A stretch of DNA of 36,409 bases, from positions 1-36,409 of the forward strand of contig DBQB01000012.1 of NCBI GenBank assembly GCA_002305685.1, given 5' to 3'. Made by a program: the position numbers and the translations under genes. The notes under the pieces are model-generated. The model made no database searches. It had not been told where the DNA came from and saw only the letters and a list, made by a program, of their open reading frames with translations. Position 1 is the first letter of the stretch. Every line of letters starts with the position of its first letter. Shown piece by piece: positions 1 to 7,891 of the stretch. Source of the stretch: Ruminococcaceae bacterium UBA1405. GTDB taxonomy: Bacteria > Bacillota > Clostridia > Oscillospirales > Ruminococcaceae.

Positions 1-147
1 GTGAAAGGGGTGATTGTCATTTGTGACGGAGCCGATCAGTCTGCGGTGTGTCAAGCCGTCACCGAGGCGGTGACGACGGTGCTGCATATTACATCCAACC
101 GGGTCTATGTGGCGAAGGCCAGATCCGGAGACGGATACAGAGGGTAA
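1..147 (+). CDS. spoIIIAG: Stage III sporulation protein AG, C-terminal end (partial)
   Basis: The open frame enters from the left edge and ends at TAA 145-147, giving the last 48 residues. It reads KGVIVICDGAD, then AVTEAVTTVLHI and SNRVYVAK, the conserved end of SpoIIIAG. In the family this protein forms a large ring of the SpoIIIA-SpoIIQ channel between mother cell and forespore, on the mother-cell side. The GTG at position 1 is just an internal Val codon. spoIIIAH follows 26 bp later, the usual order at the end of the spoIIIAA-AH operon. The identification rests on both the motif and this neighbour. The N-terminal membrane segment and most of the ring-building domain lie outside the window. 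Confidence 0.88.
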   Translation: MKGVIVICDGADQSAVCQAVTEAVTTVLHITSNRVYVAKARSGDGYRG

Positions 148-173
148 GCGATATTCAAGGAGGATATGATCGT

Positions 174-728
174 ATGACAAAGAGTATGATTTTCGGGAAA
201 AAACAGATCATTCTATGCTGCTTGGTGATGGCGCTGGGAATCGCGGTATACATGAACTGGAGAATTGTGGACGAAGGGGAGGATTATACCGCTGCCAGCG
301 TAACCGAAAGCACCAAAAAATATGGGGATTCCCAGTATGTGGATAGTCAAAACATCGATGGAGGGGACAGCATTGACGGGGATATCTATTTTTCTGAGGC
401 GAAGCTGACCCGTCAAAAGACCAGAGATGAAGCGGTGGAAACTTTGCAGGTCATGATGCAGGACGTCTCGGTGGACAGCGAAGTGCGGGCGGATCTGGCG
501 GTGCAGGCAGCGGCGATTGCCACCGCCATTGAGGCGGAGGGAAGGATTGAGAATCTGATCAAGGCAAAAGGTTTTTCCGAGTGCATGGTTTATCTGGATG
601 AGGACAGAGCCAGCGTAGTGGTGCGGGCGGATAATCTTTTGGACAATGAGGTGGCGCAGATCAAGGATATCATCCTCAAAGAGACGGAGGTGCCGGTGGA
701 AAACATCTCAATTGTGGACGTGGCGTAG
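174..728 (+). CDS. spoIIIAH: Stage III sporulation protein AH (SpoIIIAH)
   Basis: This 184-residue protein has a short cytoplasmic start, one membrane segment (about residues 9-28) and a soluble C-terminal domain. In the family, that domain meets SpoIIQ across the intermembrane space during engulfment and helps form the mother cell-forespore channel. The C-terminal half contains the family signature: KLTRQKTRDEAVETLQ, then a helix ending in EGRIENLIKAKGF and the strand pattern CMVYLDEDRASVVV. I chose ATG 174 because AAGGAGGA (157-164) sits 9 bases upstream; the frame is open further upstream only as a shadow of spoIIIAG. It is the last gene of the spoIIIA operon here, and a gap of about 380 bp follows. 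By analogy, expression should be SigE-dependent from a promoter outside the window. Confidence 0.93.
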   Translation: MTKSMIFGKKQIILCCLVMALGIAVYMNWRIVDEGEDYTAASVTESTKKYGDSQYVDSQNIDGGDSIDGDIYFSEAKLTRQKTRDEAVETLQVMMQDVSVDSEVRADLAVQAAAIATAIEAEGRIENLIKAKGFSECMVYLDEDRASVVVRADNLLDNEVAQIKDIILKETEVPVENISIVDVA

Positions 729-831
729 TCCTAGAGCAACGCCGGAATGTGAGCGGGCGATTGAGATTGCGGCAAAAAAGCGAAAGATTTGCAAAAGGTT
801 TTTAAAATCCCTTTTCGGAAGGATGATTTTG

Positions 832-840
832 TGATATAAT
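832..840 (+). promoter_or_regulatory. Extended -10 promoter for the 847-1070 RNA
   Basis: TGATATAAT is a perfect extended -10 (TGN-TATAAT). The -35 at 17-bp spacing (TTTTCG, 812-817) is poor, as tolerated by extended -10 promoters. Start would be near 846-847. It lies downstream of spoIIIAH and reads into a structured stretch ending in an intrinsic terminator. Confidence 0.6.
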
Positions 841-846
841 AACAGA

Positions 847-1070
847 GAAGCCGGTAACCGGGTTTGACTCTGTTGAGGATGCAGCGAAGTCTGTGTGGCG
901 CTGATTTCTGGATGTCCCGGTTGGAACGCTCTGATGGCGGCTGTGCCTGTGCCGGCCGGACATCGGACGGTATCCGGTGGGGCACGGATCAGGGAAACAA
1001 TTTGTTCTTTGGTATTTGAAGATTGTTTTGGGATGGCCGTGTAACATACTGGTTGCACGGCTATTTTTTT
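847..1070 (+). ncRNA. Candidate structured non-coding RNA or leader RNA, family not recognised
   Basis: A region of about 224 nt lies between an extended -10 promoter and a strong intrinsic terminator and holds no convincing reading frame. It can fold extensively. GATGTCC-(C)-GGTTGG at 911-924 pairs with CCGGCCGGACATC at 952-964, 13 bp with one bulge including two G-U pairs. CTGAT 901-905 can pair with ATCAG 988-992 as an outer closing helix. At the 5' end, CCGG repeats are flanked by CAGAG/CTCTG arms. I looked for hallmarks of T-box, TPP, FMN, SAM, cobalamin, glycine, c-di-GMP, SRP RNA, RNase P and tmRNA and found none. A 6S-like RNA is possible but unproven. I see no promoter between its terminator and the Asp23 gene at 1110, so it could instead be a terminator-controlled leader for that gene. 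Confidence 0.5.
1036..1070 (+). terminator. Intrinsic terminator at the end of the structured RNA
   Basis: GCCGTGTAAC (1036-1045) pairs with GTTGCACGGC (1052-1061) in a 10-bp stem with a 6-nt loop, followed by TATTTTTTT. It ends 27 bp before the ribosome binding site of the Asp23-family gene, so it either ends an sRNA or gates that gene. Confidence 0.85.
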
Positions 1071-1109
1071 AAGCAAAAAATATAGCGTAGACCATATAGG
1101 AGGATGCAA

Positions 1110-1469
1110 ATGGAAAAGGAAAACAAGGCGACATCCGGGTCGCTTCGTATCTCGGAAGATGTTCTTGCAACCATTGCCGTCAAAGCGGCTTCCGGAATCT
1201 CCGGCGTATCGGGACTCATCGGGGACAAGAATCAGACCAAGCCGGGTGGTTTAAAGCTGCCCGGGCAGAAGCCGGTAAAGATTCAGCTGGAGGACGATCA
1301 GGCGGTTTTGGATCTGTACATCCGTGTCAAATATGGTTCCAATATTCGCACCGTCTGTGAGGCGCTTCAGCAGGCGGTCAAAGAAGATGTGCAGACGATG
1401 ACCGGCATTGCGGTTTCCAAGGTGAATGTTCATGTAGAAGATATTGTATTTGAAGAACCGCAGGCATAA
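1110..1469 (+). CDS. Asp23/Gls24 family envelope stress protein
   Basis: This 119-residue protein has the Asp23/Gls24 (DUF322) pattern: GSLRISEDVLATIAVKAASGI near the start, then ISGVSGL, a central LDLYIRVKYGSNI strand and the end VSKVNVHVEDIVFE. Family members are cytoplasmic or membrane-associated proteins linked to cell-envelope stress and alkaline tolerance; the molecular role is unclear. AGGAGG (1098-1103) directly abuts ATG 1104 with no spacing, but lies 6 bases from ATG 1110, so I take 1110. It sits just upstream of nusB, the usual place for this gene in clostridia. No promoter is visible right before it, so it probably depends on read-through of the terminator at 1036-1070. A 13-bp hairpin follows the stop. 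Confidence 0.9.
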   Translation: MEKENKATSGSLRISEDVLATIAVKAASGISGVSGLIGDKNQTKPGGLKLPGQKPVKIQLEDDQAVLDLYIRVKYGSNIRTVCEALQQAVKEDVQTMTGIAVSKVNVHVEDIVFEEPQA

Positions 1470-1486
1470 GGCATAATACGACGGAC

Positions 1487-1535
1487 AGCATACTCCTTTC
1501 GGGCCGGTGTGCTCTGAAAAAGGAGTATGCTTTCT
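1487..1535 (+). terminator. Long perfect hairpin after the Asp23 gene (weak terminator or attenuator)
   Basis: AGCATACTCCTTT (1487-1499) is exactly complementary to AAAGGAGTATGCT (1519-1531), 13 bp with a 19-nt loop. The run after it (TTCTTCG) is a poor U-tract, so termination may be partial. The right arm contains AAAGGAG, a sequestered Shine-Dalgarno-like stretch, but no start codon follows it closely. Confidence 0.55.
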
Positions 1536-1613
1536 TCGTGTTATGGACGGCGGCGGAGCGGGTTCGGTTCCGGCGCTGGACGTGGACGCGGTTTGATTGG
1601 GAGGGTTTGAGAG

Positions 1614-2027
1614 ATGACAAGACGAGAAGCGAGAGAGCAGGCGTTTATGCTGGTGTTCGAATGGGAATTTCATCATATGGATATCGACACCATGATTGAA
1701 AACGCTCAGTTGGGACGGGAGTTTCGTGTGGATGCTTATGCCAAAAAGCTGGCGGGGGCAGTGGTGGAGCATATCGATGTGATCGACGGAAAGATTGACC
1801 AGTTTTCCACCAAATGGAAACGCAAAAGAATTGCAAAGGTTTCGTTGGCGGTGCTGCGTATGGCGCTGGGGGAGATCCTTTACTGTAAGGAAGTCCCTTC
1901 CAGCGTGGCGATCAACGAGGCAGTGGAGATTGCCAAAAAATATGCGGCGGATACCGATGCGGCGTATATCAACGGTGTGTTGGGCGGAGCTGTGCGGGTG
2001 ATGCAGTCCGCCGCGTCGGAGGCATAA
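1614..2027 (+). CDS. nusB: Transcription antitermination factor NusB
   Basis: This 137-residue all-helical protein has the NusB signatures: MTRREAREQAFMLVFEWEF at the start, then a C-terminal AINEAVEIAKKYAADTDAAYINGVLGG matching the family's NEAVELAKxY...FVNGVL pattern. NusB binds boxA RNA with NusE (S10) and supports processive transcription of rRNA operons. The length is normal. ATG 1614 is preceded by GGGAGGG. The stop is only 3 bp from the start of the TsaD paralog, so co-transcription with the downstream xse-isp-dxs genes is likely. The place between asp23 and xseA is conserved in clostridia. Confidence 0.95.
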   Translation: MTRREAREQAFMLVFEWEFHHMDIDTMIENAQLGREFRVDAYAKKLAGAVVEHIDVIDGKIDQFSTKWKRKRIAKVSLAVLRMALGEILYCKEVPSSVAINEAVEIAKKYAADTDAAYINGVLGGAVRVMQSAASEA

Positions 2028-2030
2028 TCG

Positions 2031-3011
2031 ATGGCGTGGTATTTGGGGATCGATACAAGCAATTATACCACCTCCGCTGCGCTTTTTGAGCCGCAGACCA
2101 ATCGGATGCTCAGCGTTCGCAAACTGCTGACCGTTTCCCAGGGCAAGATGGGCCTGAAACAGAGCGATGCGGTGTTTGCCCACGTCAAACAGCTGCCCAG
2201 CCTGCTGGAACAGGTGATGCAGCAGGGGAATTCTCCCCGGATTGCAGCGGTGGGAGCGTCGGTGCGTCCTCGGGATCAGGAGGGCTCCTATATGCCTTGT
2301 TTTCTGGTGGGGGAGCTCTGTGGGGTTTCGGCGGCGCAGGGGGCTGGAGTGGTGCTGCACCGTTTCTCCCACCAGTGCGGACATATCGCTGCCGCCCTCT
2401 ATGGAGCGGGACAGCTGCAGCTGCGCCATCAGCCCTTCATCGCCTTTCACGTCTCAGGAGGCACTACCGAATGTCTGCTGGTGGAACCTTCCCAGCGGTT
2501 GGGGGTTCCTTTTTCTGTGCAGATTGTTGCCCAATCACTGGATCTGAAGGCTGGCCAGGCCATCGACCGGGTGGGTGGGATGTTAGGGCTTCCGTTTCCT
2601 GCCGGACGGTATTTGGACGAGCTTTCCTGTCGGTGTGAAAAGACGTTTCGCATCCGTCCTACCATGAAGGGGATGGATTGCTGCCTGTCTGGGATTGAAA
2701 ACCAGTGCCGGAAATTGGTGGATATGGGTACGTCGCCCCAGGAGGTTGCAAAATACTGCATCACCAGTGTGGAGGCGGCGGTGGACGCTATGACCGCTGC
2801 TGTGCGCCAGCAGTATGGAAATCTGCCGCTGCTGTATGCCGGAGGCGTCATGAGCAATACCCAGATTCAGCGGGAACTTTCCCAAAAATACCATGCTTAT
2901 TTTGCGCCTGCGACCTATTCGGCGGACAACGCCTGTGGAATCGCAGTTTTGACGGCGCTGGCGGCCGGGGAGCGGTTGAACGAGAAAGGCGGAGCGCTAT
3001 GCGAGGGCTGA
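2031..3011 (+). CDS. TsaD/Kae1-like protein (peptidase M22 family paralog)
   Basis: This 326-residue protein has the ASKHA fold of TsaD (formerly Gcp): GIDTSNYTTSAAL (phosphate-binding loop), the metal-binding HxxxH as HQCGH near residue 106, FHVSGGTTE, the helix RVGGMLGLPFPAG, the GGVMSN loop and the late metal ligand in SADNACGIA. True TsaD makes the t6A base of tRNA with TsaB/E/C. This version is slightly shorter and differs in loops; such paralogs occur between nusB and xseA in clostridia, with no established role known to me. It begins 3 bp after nusB and overlaps xseA by 13 bp, so translation is likely coupled. The metal ligands are retained, suggesting an active nucleotide-binding protein. 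Whether it does t6A synthesis cannot be told here, because tsaB/E/C are not in the window. Confidence 0.8.
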   Translation: MAWYLGIDTSNYTTSAALFEPQTNRMLSVRKLLTVSQGKMGLKQSDAVFAHVKQLPSLLEQVMQQGNSPRIAAVGASVRPRDQEGSYMPCFLVGELCGVSAAQGAGVVLHRFSHQCGHIAAALYGAGQLQLRHQPFIAFHVSGGTTECLLVEPSQRLGVPFSVQIVAQSLDLKAGQAIDRVGGMLGLPFPAGRYLDELSCRCEKTFRIRPTMKGMDCCLSGIENQCRKLVDMGTSPQEVAKYCITSVEAAVDAMTAAVRQQYGNLPLLYAGGVMSNTQIQRELSQKYHAYFAPATYSADNACGIAVLTALAAGERLNEKGGALCEG

Positions 3012-4225
3012 ATATATTGAGCGTATCCCAGCTCAATGCGTTTGTAAAAAGCATGATTGAGGGGGAGCCTCGTTTACAGGAAGTGTATATCAAAGGGGAG
3101 ATCTCCAATTATACCGATCATTATCGATCCGGTCACGCCTATTTCACCCTCAAGGATGAAACTGCGTCGCTCAAGGCGGTGCTATTTCGGCGTTATCGGG
3201 AACAGCTCAACTTTTTGCCTCAGGACGGTATGCGGGTGATTGTTCGCGGACAGATCTCCGTGTATGAGCGGGATGGGGTGTATCAGCTTTACGCCTGGGA
3301 GATTCAGCCGGACGGAATCGGAGCGCTGCATCTGGCGTTTGAACAGCTCAAAGCCAAACTTTCGGCGGAAGGGTTGTTTGATGCCCAGCGCAAACGGCCT
3401 TTGCCCCGTTATCCGGAGTGTATCGGGGTGATTACCTCTCCCACAGGGGCGGTCATTCAGGATATTTACAACGTAATTTCCAGGCGTTATCCCTGCGTAA
3501 AGCTGCTGGTGTATCCAGTGTCGGTGCAGGGGGCGCAGGCTGTGGGACAGATCTGTCGGGCGCTGACGCAGGCAAACGCACAAGCCAGCTGCGATCTGCT
3601 GATATTGGCTCGGGGCGGTGGCTCGCTGGAGGATCTGTGGCCTTTTAATGACGAAAAGCTGGCAAGGGCCATTGCCTCTTCCCGGTTGCCGGTGGTGAGC
3701 GCAGTGGGACATGAAACCGATTATACCATAGCCGATTTTGTGGCGGATCTTCGCGCACCAACCCCCTCCGCCGCCGCGGAGCTGGTGACCCCCAATCGGG
3801 AGCAGCTGCTGCCGGCGCTGCGGGGAACCAACGCCTATCTTCAGGAACAGATTCGCGCCCGCCTGCAGCGGGAAGGGCAGCGCCTGATGGTTTTTCAGGA
3901 GAGTGCCCAGCAGTTGTTGCGGCAGCGTGTGGAAAAGGAACAAAGACGGTTGCTGTCCCTGGATACGGCGCTTTATGAAAATGGTATCCGTCTGATCCAG
4001 AGAAAAAGACACCGGCTGGAGCTGTCGGCAGCCAAACTCACCGCCATCAACCCTATGGGGGTTTTGGCGCGGGGGTACACCATAACCATGTCGGGGAAAC
4101 GGCTGCTTACCACAGCACAGGGTATAGTGCCTGGACAGAAGCTGCGTACCCGTTTTCGGGACGGAGAGGTGTGCAGCGTTGTGGAAACGGTGTACAATGC
4201 CGTTTCTGAGGCAATCCCAGAGTAG
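2999..4225 (+). CDS. xseA: Exodeoxyribonuclease VII large subunit
   Basis: This 408-residue protein matches XseA throughout. The N-terminal OB-fold (about residues 5-100) has ILSVSQLNAFVKSMIE and VYIKGEISNYT. The catalytic region has GVITSPTGAVIQDI, ARGGGSLEDLWPFNDEKLARAI and SAVGHETDYTIADFVADLRAPTPSAAAEL. A long coiled-coil follows (about 280-370), and the end has NPMGVLARGYTI. With XseB it degrades single-stranded DNA to oligonucleotides. I chose ATG 2999: the following sequence MRGLNILSVSQLN is the family start, and the longer open frame upstream is only the tsaD-like gene in another frame. The start overlaps the preceding stop by 13 bp. xseB follows after 17 bp. Confidence 0.96.
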   Translation: MRGLNILSVSQLNAFVKSMIEGEPRLQEVYIKGEISNYTDHYRSGHAYFTLKDETASLKAVLFRRYREQLNFLPQDGMRVIVRGQISVYERDGVYQLYAWEIQPDGIGALHLAFEQLKAKLSAEGLFDAQRKRPLPRYPECIGVITSPTGAVIQDIYNVISRRYPCVKLLVYPVSVQGAQAVGQICRALTQANAQASCDLLILARGGGSLEDLWPFNDEKLARAIASSRLPVVSAVGHETDYTIADFVADLRAPTPSAAAELVTPNREQLLPALRGTNAYLQEQIRARLQREGQRLMVFQESAQQLLRQRVEKEQRRLLSLDTALYENGIRLIQRKRHRLELSAAKLTAINPMGVLARGYTITMSGKRLLTTAQGIVPGQKLRTRFRDGEVCSVVETVYNAVSEAIPE

Positions 4226-4242
4226 AGAAGGTGGTGGAATCC

Positions 4243-4473
4243 ATGAAAAAGAATATGAAGTTTGAGGAAGCCATGAGCCGGTTGGAGGAGATTGTGGCGT
4301 TGTTGTCGGATGAAACCACAGCGTTGGACCAGGCGCTGAAACTGTATGGCGAGGCGTCGGAGCTGTCGGCGTTTTGCGCCGGAAAGCTGGAACAGGCCCA
4401 GCTGCAGATGCAAATGGCCGCTGTTCGTCCCGCTGAGGCTGAGGCCCAACAACAAACCACAGGAAAGGAATAA
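4243..4473 (+). CDS. xseB: Exodeoxyribonuclease VII small subunit
   Basis: This 76-residue, highly charged helical protein has the XseB signature: FEEAMSRLEEIVALLSD, then LDQALKLYGEASEL and a C-terminal helix. Several copies bind the XseA coiled-coil and are needed for nuclease activity. AAGGTGG (4228-4234) lies 8 bases before ATG 4243, so this start is preferred over GTG 4231, which overlaps the binding site. The C-terminal tail is rich in Ala, Glu and Gln. It directly follows xseA and is 5 bp from ispA. Confidence 0.93.
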   Translation: MKKNMKFEEAMSRLEEIVALLSDETTALDQALKLYGEASELSAFCAGKLEQAQLQMQMAAVRPAEAEAQQQTTGKE

Positions 4474-4478
4474 CCGAC

Positions 4479-5369
4479 ATGAATTTTTCCCAGCAATTAC
4501 AAGATTATCAAAAGGCCGTGGAGTCGGCGTTGGACGAATATCTTTCGGTTCGGGATTTCCCGCAGCGGGAAGGACTGGACGCGATGCGTTATAGCTTGCT
4601 GGGAGGAGGCAAGCGGGTGCGTGCGGTGTTGGTTTTGGCGTTTGCCGGGGCTTTCGGAGTGGATGCACGGCAGGCTATGCCGTTTGCTGCGGCTTTGGAG
4701 ATGGTTCATGCCTACTCGCTGATTCACGACGATCTTCCCTGTATGGACGATGATGATTTCCGTCGCGGAAAGCCTTCCTGTCACCGGCAGTTTTCCGAGG
4801 CAACGGCGGTGCTGGCGGGGGATGGGCTGTTAACCCATGCCTTTCTCACGCTGCTGCGGGAGGGAATCGCTGTAGGAGTTCCGGCGGAAAAGGTGGTTGC
4901 AGCCGGCACGCTGCTTGCCCAAAGAGCGGGGCTGGACGGGATGCTGGGTGGACAGATTATTGATCTTTCCATCGAAGGAAAGACGGTGGAGAGATCGCTG
5001 CATCAGGAGATGTGTGAACTCAAAACCGGCGCGCTGATTCGTGCCGCCTGTGTAATCGGGTCTGTTTTGGGGAATGCTTCCAAAGAACAGATGAATATCG
5101 TGGATAAATATGCGCAAAAAATCGGGTTGTCCTTTCAAATTATTGATGATATACTGGATTGTGTAGGGCAGCAGGAGCTGTTGGGGAAACCCATCGGCAG
5201 CGACGCTGCGCAGCACAAAACCACATATGTAACTTTATACGGACTGGAACAGGCAAAGGAGCTGTCGCGGCAGCTGACAGCACAGGCGCTGGATTGTCTG
5301 GACCAGCTTTCCCTTGCCGATGATTTTTTGTATGATCTGACTCGGATGCTTTTGGAAAGACGGTTTTAA
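4479..5369 (+). CDS. ispA: Farnesyl/geranyl diphosphate synthase (polyprenyl synthetase family)
   Basis: This 296-residue protein has all expected trans-prenyltransferase motifs: GGGKRVRAVLVL near residue 46, the first Asp-rich motif DDLPCMDDDD with RRGKPSCHRQF, and the second motif in FQIIDDILD. These Asp residues bind magnesium-diphosphate. It condenses isopentenyl diphosphate with allylic diphosphates, giving farnesyl (or geranylgeranyl) diphosphate for lipid carriers and quinones. Length and motif spacing fit the short-chain bacterial IspA group. It lies 5 bp after xseB and two genes before dxs, the first MEP-pathway enzyme, a standard clostridial arrangement. The exact product chain length cannot be read from sequence by eye. 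Confidence 0.94.
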   Translation: MNFSQQLQDYQKAVESALDEYLSVRDFPQREGLDAMRYSLLGGGKRVRAVLVLAFAGAFGVDARQAMPFAAALEMVHAYSLIHDDLPCMDDDDFRRGKPSCHRQFSEATAVLAGDGLLTHAFLTLLREGIAVGVPAEKVVAAGTLLAQRAGLDGMLGGQIIDLSIEGKTVERSLHQEMCELKTGALIRAACVIGSVLGNASKEQMNIVDKYAQKIGLSFQIIDDILDCVGQQELLGKPIGSDAAQHKTTYVTLYGLEQAKELSRQLTAQALDCLDQLSLADDFLYDLTRMLLERRF

Positions 5370-5404
5370 GTTCTTGGAATATTTTGAAAAGGATCGGATA
5401 AGAA

Positions 5405-5929
5405 ATGGAATCTTTTCGATTGCTCACCAGCAATTATCTGATAAATGTAGGGTTTCTCGCCTGGTTTTCAGCCCAGCTGATTAAAACGCTGCTGTATTAC
5501 CTGAACCATCGCACCTTAAATATGGAACGTCTGGTGGGAGCTGGCGGTATGCCCAGCTCTCATTCGTCGCTGGTATGTGCTATGGCCATCGGTACCTGCC
5601 GTAAGATGGGTTTTTCCTCTCCGGAATTTGCACTGGCATTGGCTTTTGCGGCGGTAGTTATGTATGATGCGATGGGGGTACGCCGTGCTGCCGGTGAGCA
5701 GGCCAAAGTGCTCAACAAGATTGTGTTTGGTTTTCCGGATGTCTGGGAGTCAAAACCTGGCGACGCTTCCTCGGATGCTGGCGGAGAAACAGAGGAGAAG
5801 GAGGAAGGATCCAGCGGAGCCGCCCTGGGGGATAAGGCGCTGAAGGAATATCTAGGGCATACCCCGCTGGAGGTTTTAGGCGGTGCATTATTGGGAATTC
5901 TGATTGCTATGGTGGTACAGACTTCCTAA
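5405..5929 (+). CDS. Divergent PAP2 family membrane protein (YuiD/DUF212)
   Basis: This 174-residue membrane protein contains GAGGMPSSHSSLVCAMAIG (residues ~46-64) and DAMGVRRAAGEQAKVLN, the hallmarks of the YuiD/DUF212 group, distantly related to PAP2 phosphatases. Hydrophobic segments lie near residues 15-30, 58-70, 78-100 and 155-171. A stretch at about 120-140, rich in Ser, Gly and Glu, looks like a lineage-specific insertion between the core and the final HTPLEVLGGALLGI segment. Members are suspected lipid phosphatases, possibly acting on isoprenyl phosphates, but this is unproven. The position between ispA and dxs fits such a link to isoprenoid or carrier-lipid metabolism (inference). 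Confidence 0.85.
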   Translation: MESFRLLTSNYLINVGFLAWFSAQLIKTLLYYLNHRTLNMERLVGAGGMPSSHSSLVCAMAIGTCRKMGFSSPEFALALAFAAVVMYDAMGVRRAAGEQAKVLNKIVFGFPDVWESKPGDASSDAGGETEEKEEGSSGAALGDKALKEYLGHTPLEVLGGALLGILIAMVVQTS

Positions 5930-5949
5930 ACCGGAAAAGAACGGGAGAG

Positions 5950-7848
5950 ATGACAATTTTGAAGGAACAGGATACAAGGACGGCGTCGATGCTGGAGCGG
6001 ATTCATTCGCCGGAGGATCTCAAACAGATGGACATTGTCCAACTGGAAACATTGGCAGAGGAAATCAGAAACCTGCTGATCCAAACCATCTCCTGTAACG
6101 GCGGCCATCTGGCGTCCAATCTGGGGGCTGTGGAGCTGACGTTGGCTCTGCACCATGTTTTCTCCTGCCCGGAAGATCAGTTTGTTTGGGACGTCGGGCA
6201 TCAAAGCTACACCCACAAGCTGCTCACAGGCCGCAGAGAACTTTTTTCCACCATCCGGCGTCCGGATGGCATCTCCGGATATCCCAAACGGCAGGAAAGC
6301 CGTTTTGATGCGTTTGTAGCAGGGCACGCCAGCACCTCCATCTCGGTGGCGGAGGGTGTGGCCCGGGCTAAGGCGCTCAAAGGGGAGAGCGGATGGGCCG
6401 TGGCGGTGGTGGGAGATGGTGCGTTTACCGGGGGAATGATCTACGAGGCGCTCAACAATCTGCGCTCGGGTGACCGGCTGCTCATCGTTCTCAATGACAA
6501 CGGTATGTCCATCTCCCAGAATGTGGGTGCATTGGCGGAATATATATCGGATCTTCGGGTAAAACCAGAGTATTTTCAAGCCAAAGACCGGGTGAGAGCG
6601 CTGCTGGAGCGGCTTCCGTTGGCAGGAAAACCTGTCCAGCGGCTGATGTCGTCGGTCAAGCGGGTAGCCCGGCAATATCTATATCACTCCAATCTGTTTG
6701 AGTATTTCGGCCTTTCCTATCTTGGGCCGGTCAACGGACACAATCTGCGCCAGCTGATGGACGTCCTCTCCCGTGCCAAAGAGACCACCGGTCCGGTGTT
6801 TGTGCACGTTCGGACGGTGAAAGGAAAAGGGTATGCCTATGCGGAAAACTCACCTCAGGCCTTTCACGGTGTATCGGGGTTTGATATTGCCACCGGAAAC
6901 CCGGAGGTTGCCCCGTATGACAGCTTTTCCACTGTATTTGGAAAGGAGCTTGCCCGGCTGGCCGAGACGGATCGCAGCATCTGTGCGGTGACGGCGGCCA
7001 TGGAAACCGGAACAGGGTTACAGTATTTTTCCTCCCAATTTCAAAGGGAGGGACGTTTTTTTGACGTAGGCATTGCGGAGCCGCATGCCGTGACCTTTGC
7101 AGCTGGTTTGGCGGCAAATGGGATGCGGCCGGTTTTTGCAGTGTATTCCACCTTTTTGCAGCGAGCCATCGATCAAGTGATCCATGACTGTGCCATCGAA
7201 AAACAGCATGTGGTATTTGCCATAGATCGTGCGGGCGTGGTCGGAGATGATGGGGAGACCCATCAGGGAGTTTTTGATGTGTCTCTGCTCACCCCTATTC
7301 CGGGAATGGTGATTTATTCCCCGGGTAATTTTTCGGAGCTGCGGGAATGTCTGTATCGGGCGCTGTATCAGCAGCAAGGCCCGGTAGCGCTGCGTTATCC
7401 TCGTGGCACCCAGCCCAACCTGAGGGAACCGCAGTACCGGGAGAATGGATATACCTGTACGGTTTTTGGAAAGCGAGCACAGCCGGATGCTGTGCTGGTC
7501 ACCTATGGCAGGGTGGGAGAAAACTGTGAAAAAGCTTGCGAAGCGCTGTCTCAGGAGGGTTATACGCTGTATCTGGTACGTCTGATCTGTATCCATCCGC
7601 TGGAGGATCTGCTGCTGGAGCGGCTGGAAGGTGCCCGAAGGATTTTGTTTGTGGAGGAAGGAATGCGTACCGGCGGCATTGGCCAACAGCTCCACTGTGC
7701 TTTGCGGGACAGAGCATGGAATGGTCGGTTGGATATTTTGGCGGTGGGGGATATGTTTATCCCGCAAAACACCATTCCGGGGGCTTTGGCCCAGCTGGGA
7801 ATGGATGCAGACGGTATTGCGGCGCAGCTGCGCCGGATGATGGGATGA
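5950..7848 (+). CDS. dxs: 1-deoxy-D-xylulose-5-phosphate synthase
   Basis: This 632-residue enzyme condenses pyruvate and glyceraldehyde-3-phosphate with thiamine diphosphate, the entry step of the MEP isoprenoid pathway. Visible motifs: GGHLASNLGAVELTLALH (residues ~51-68), WDVGHQSYTHKLLTGR, the thiamine/Mg motif GDGAFTGGMIYEALNN, a transketolase-type central domain with FDVGIAEPHAVTFAAGLA and DRAGVVGDDGETHQGVFD, and a C-terminal transketolase domain. Length is typical. ATG 5950 is preceded by GGGAGAG. It ends 43 bp before tlyA. The neighbouring ispA supplies the later step of the same pathway. Confidence 0.97.
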   Translation: MTILKEQDTRTASMLERIHSPEDLKQMDIVQLETLAEEIRNLLIQTISCNGGHLASNLGAVELTLALHHVFSCPEDQFVWDVGHQSYTHKLLTGRRELFSTIRRPDGISGYPKRQESRFDAFVAGHASTSISVAEGVARAKALKGESGWAVAVVGDGAFTGGMIYEALNNLRSGDRLLIVLNDNGMSISQNVGALAEYISDLRVKPEYFQAKDRVRALLERLPLAGKPVQRLMSSVKRVARQYLYHSNLFEYFGLSYLGPVNGHNLRQLMDVLSRAKETTGPVFVHVRTVKGKGYAYAENSPQAFHGVSGFDIATGNPEVAPYDSFSTVFGKELARLAETDRSICAVTAAMETGTGLQYFSSQFQREGRFFDVGIAEPHAVTFAAGLAANGMRPVFAVYSTFLQRAIDQVIHDCAIEKQHVVFAIDRAGVVGDDGETHQGVFDVSLLTPIPGMVIYSPGNFSELRECLYRALYQQQGPVALRYPRGTQPNLREPQYRENGYTCTVFGKRAQPDAVLVTYGRVGENCEKACEALSQEGYTLYLVRLICIHPLEDLLLERLEGARRILFVEEGMRTGGIGQQLHCALRDRAWNGRLDILAVGDMFIPQNTIPGALAQLGMDADGIAAQLRRMMG

Positions 7849-7891
7849 TGACAGAATCTTCCAACGCATCGAGAGAGGAAAGGATATAACC

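Noticed and set aside
847..1070. T-box, TPP, cobalamin, SRP RNA or other known riboswitch in the structured region
   Set aside because: None of their conserved stretches is present, including the T-box GGNACC sequence and the SRP GGAAGCAG loop.
1251..2450. Long - strand ORF (399 codons) over asp23, nusB and tsaD-like
   Set aside because: It spans three well-supported genes on the other strand.
3182..4480. Long - strand ORF (432 codons) over xseA/xseB
   Set aside because: Antisense to conserved xseA; rich in Pro, Arg, His, typical of a GC-rich shadow.
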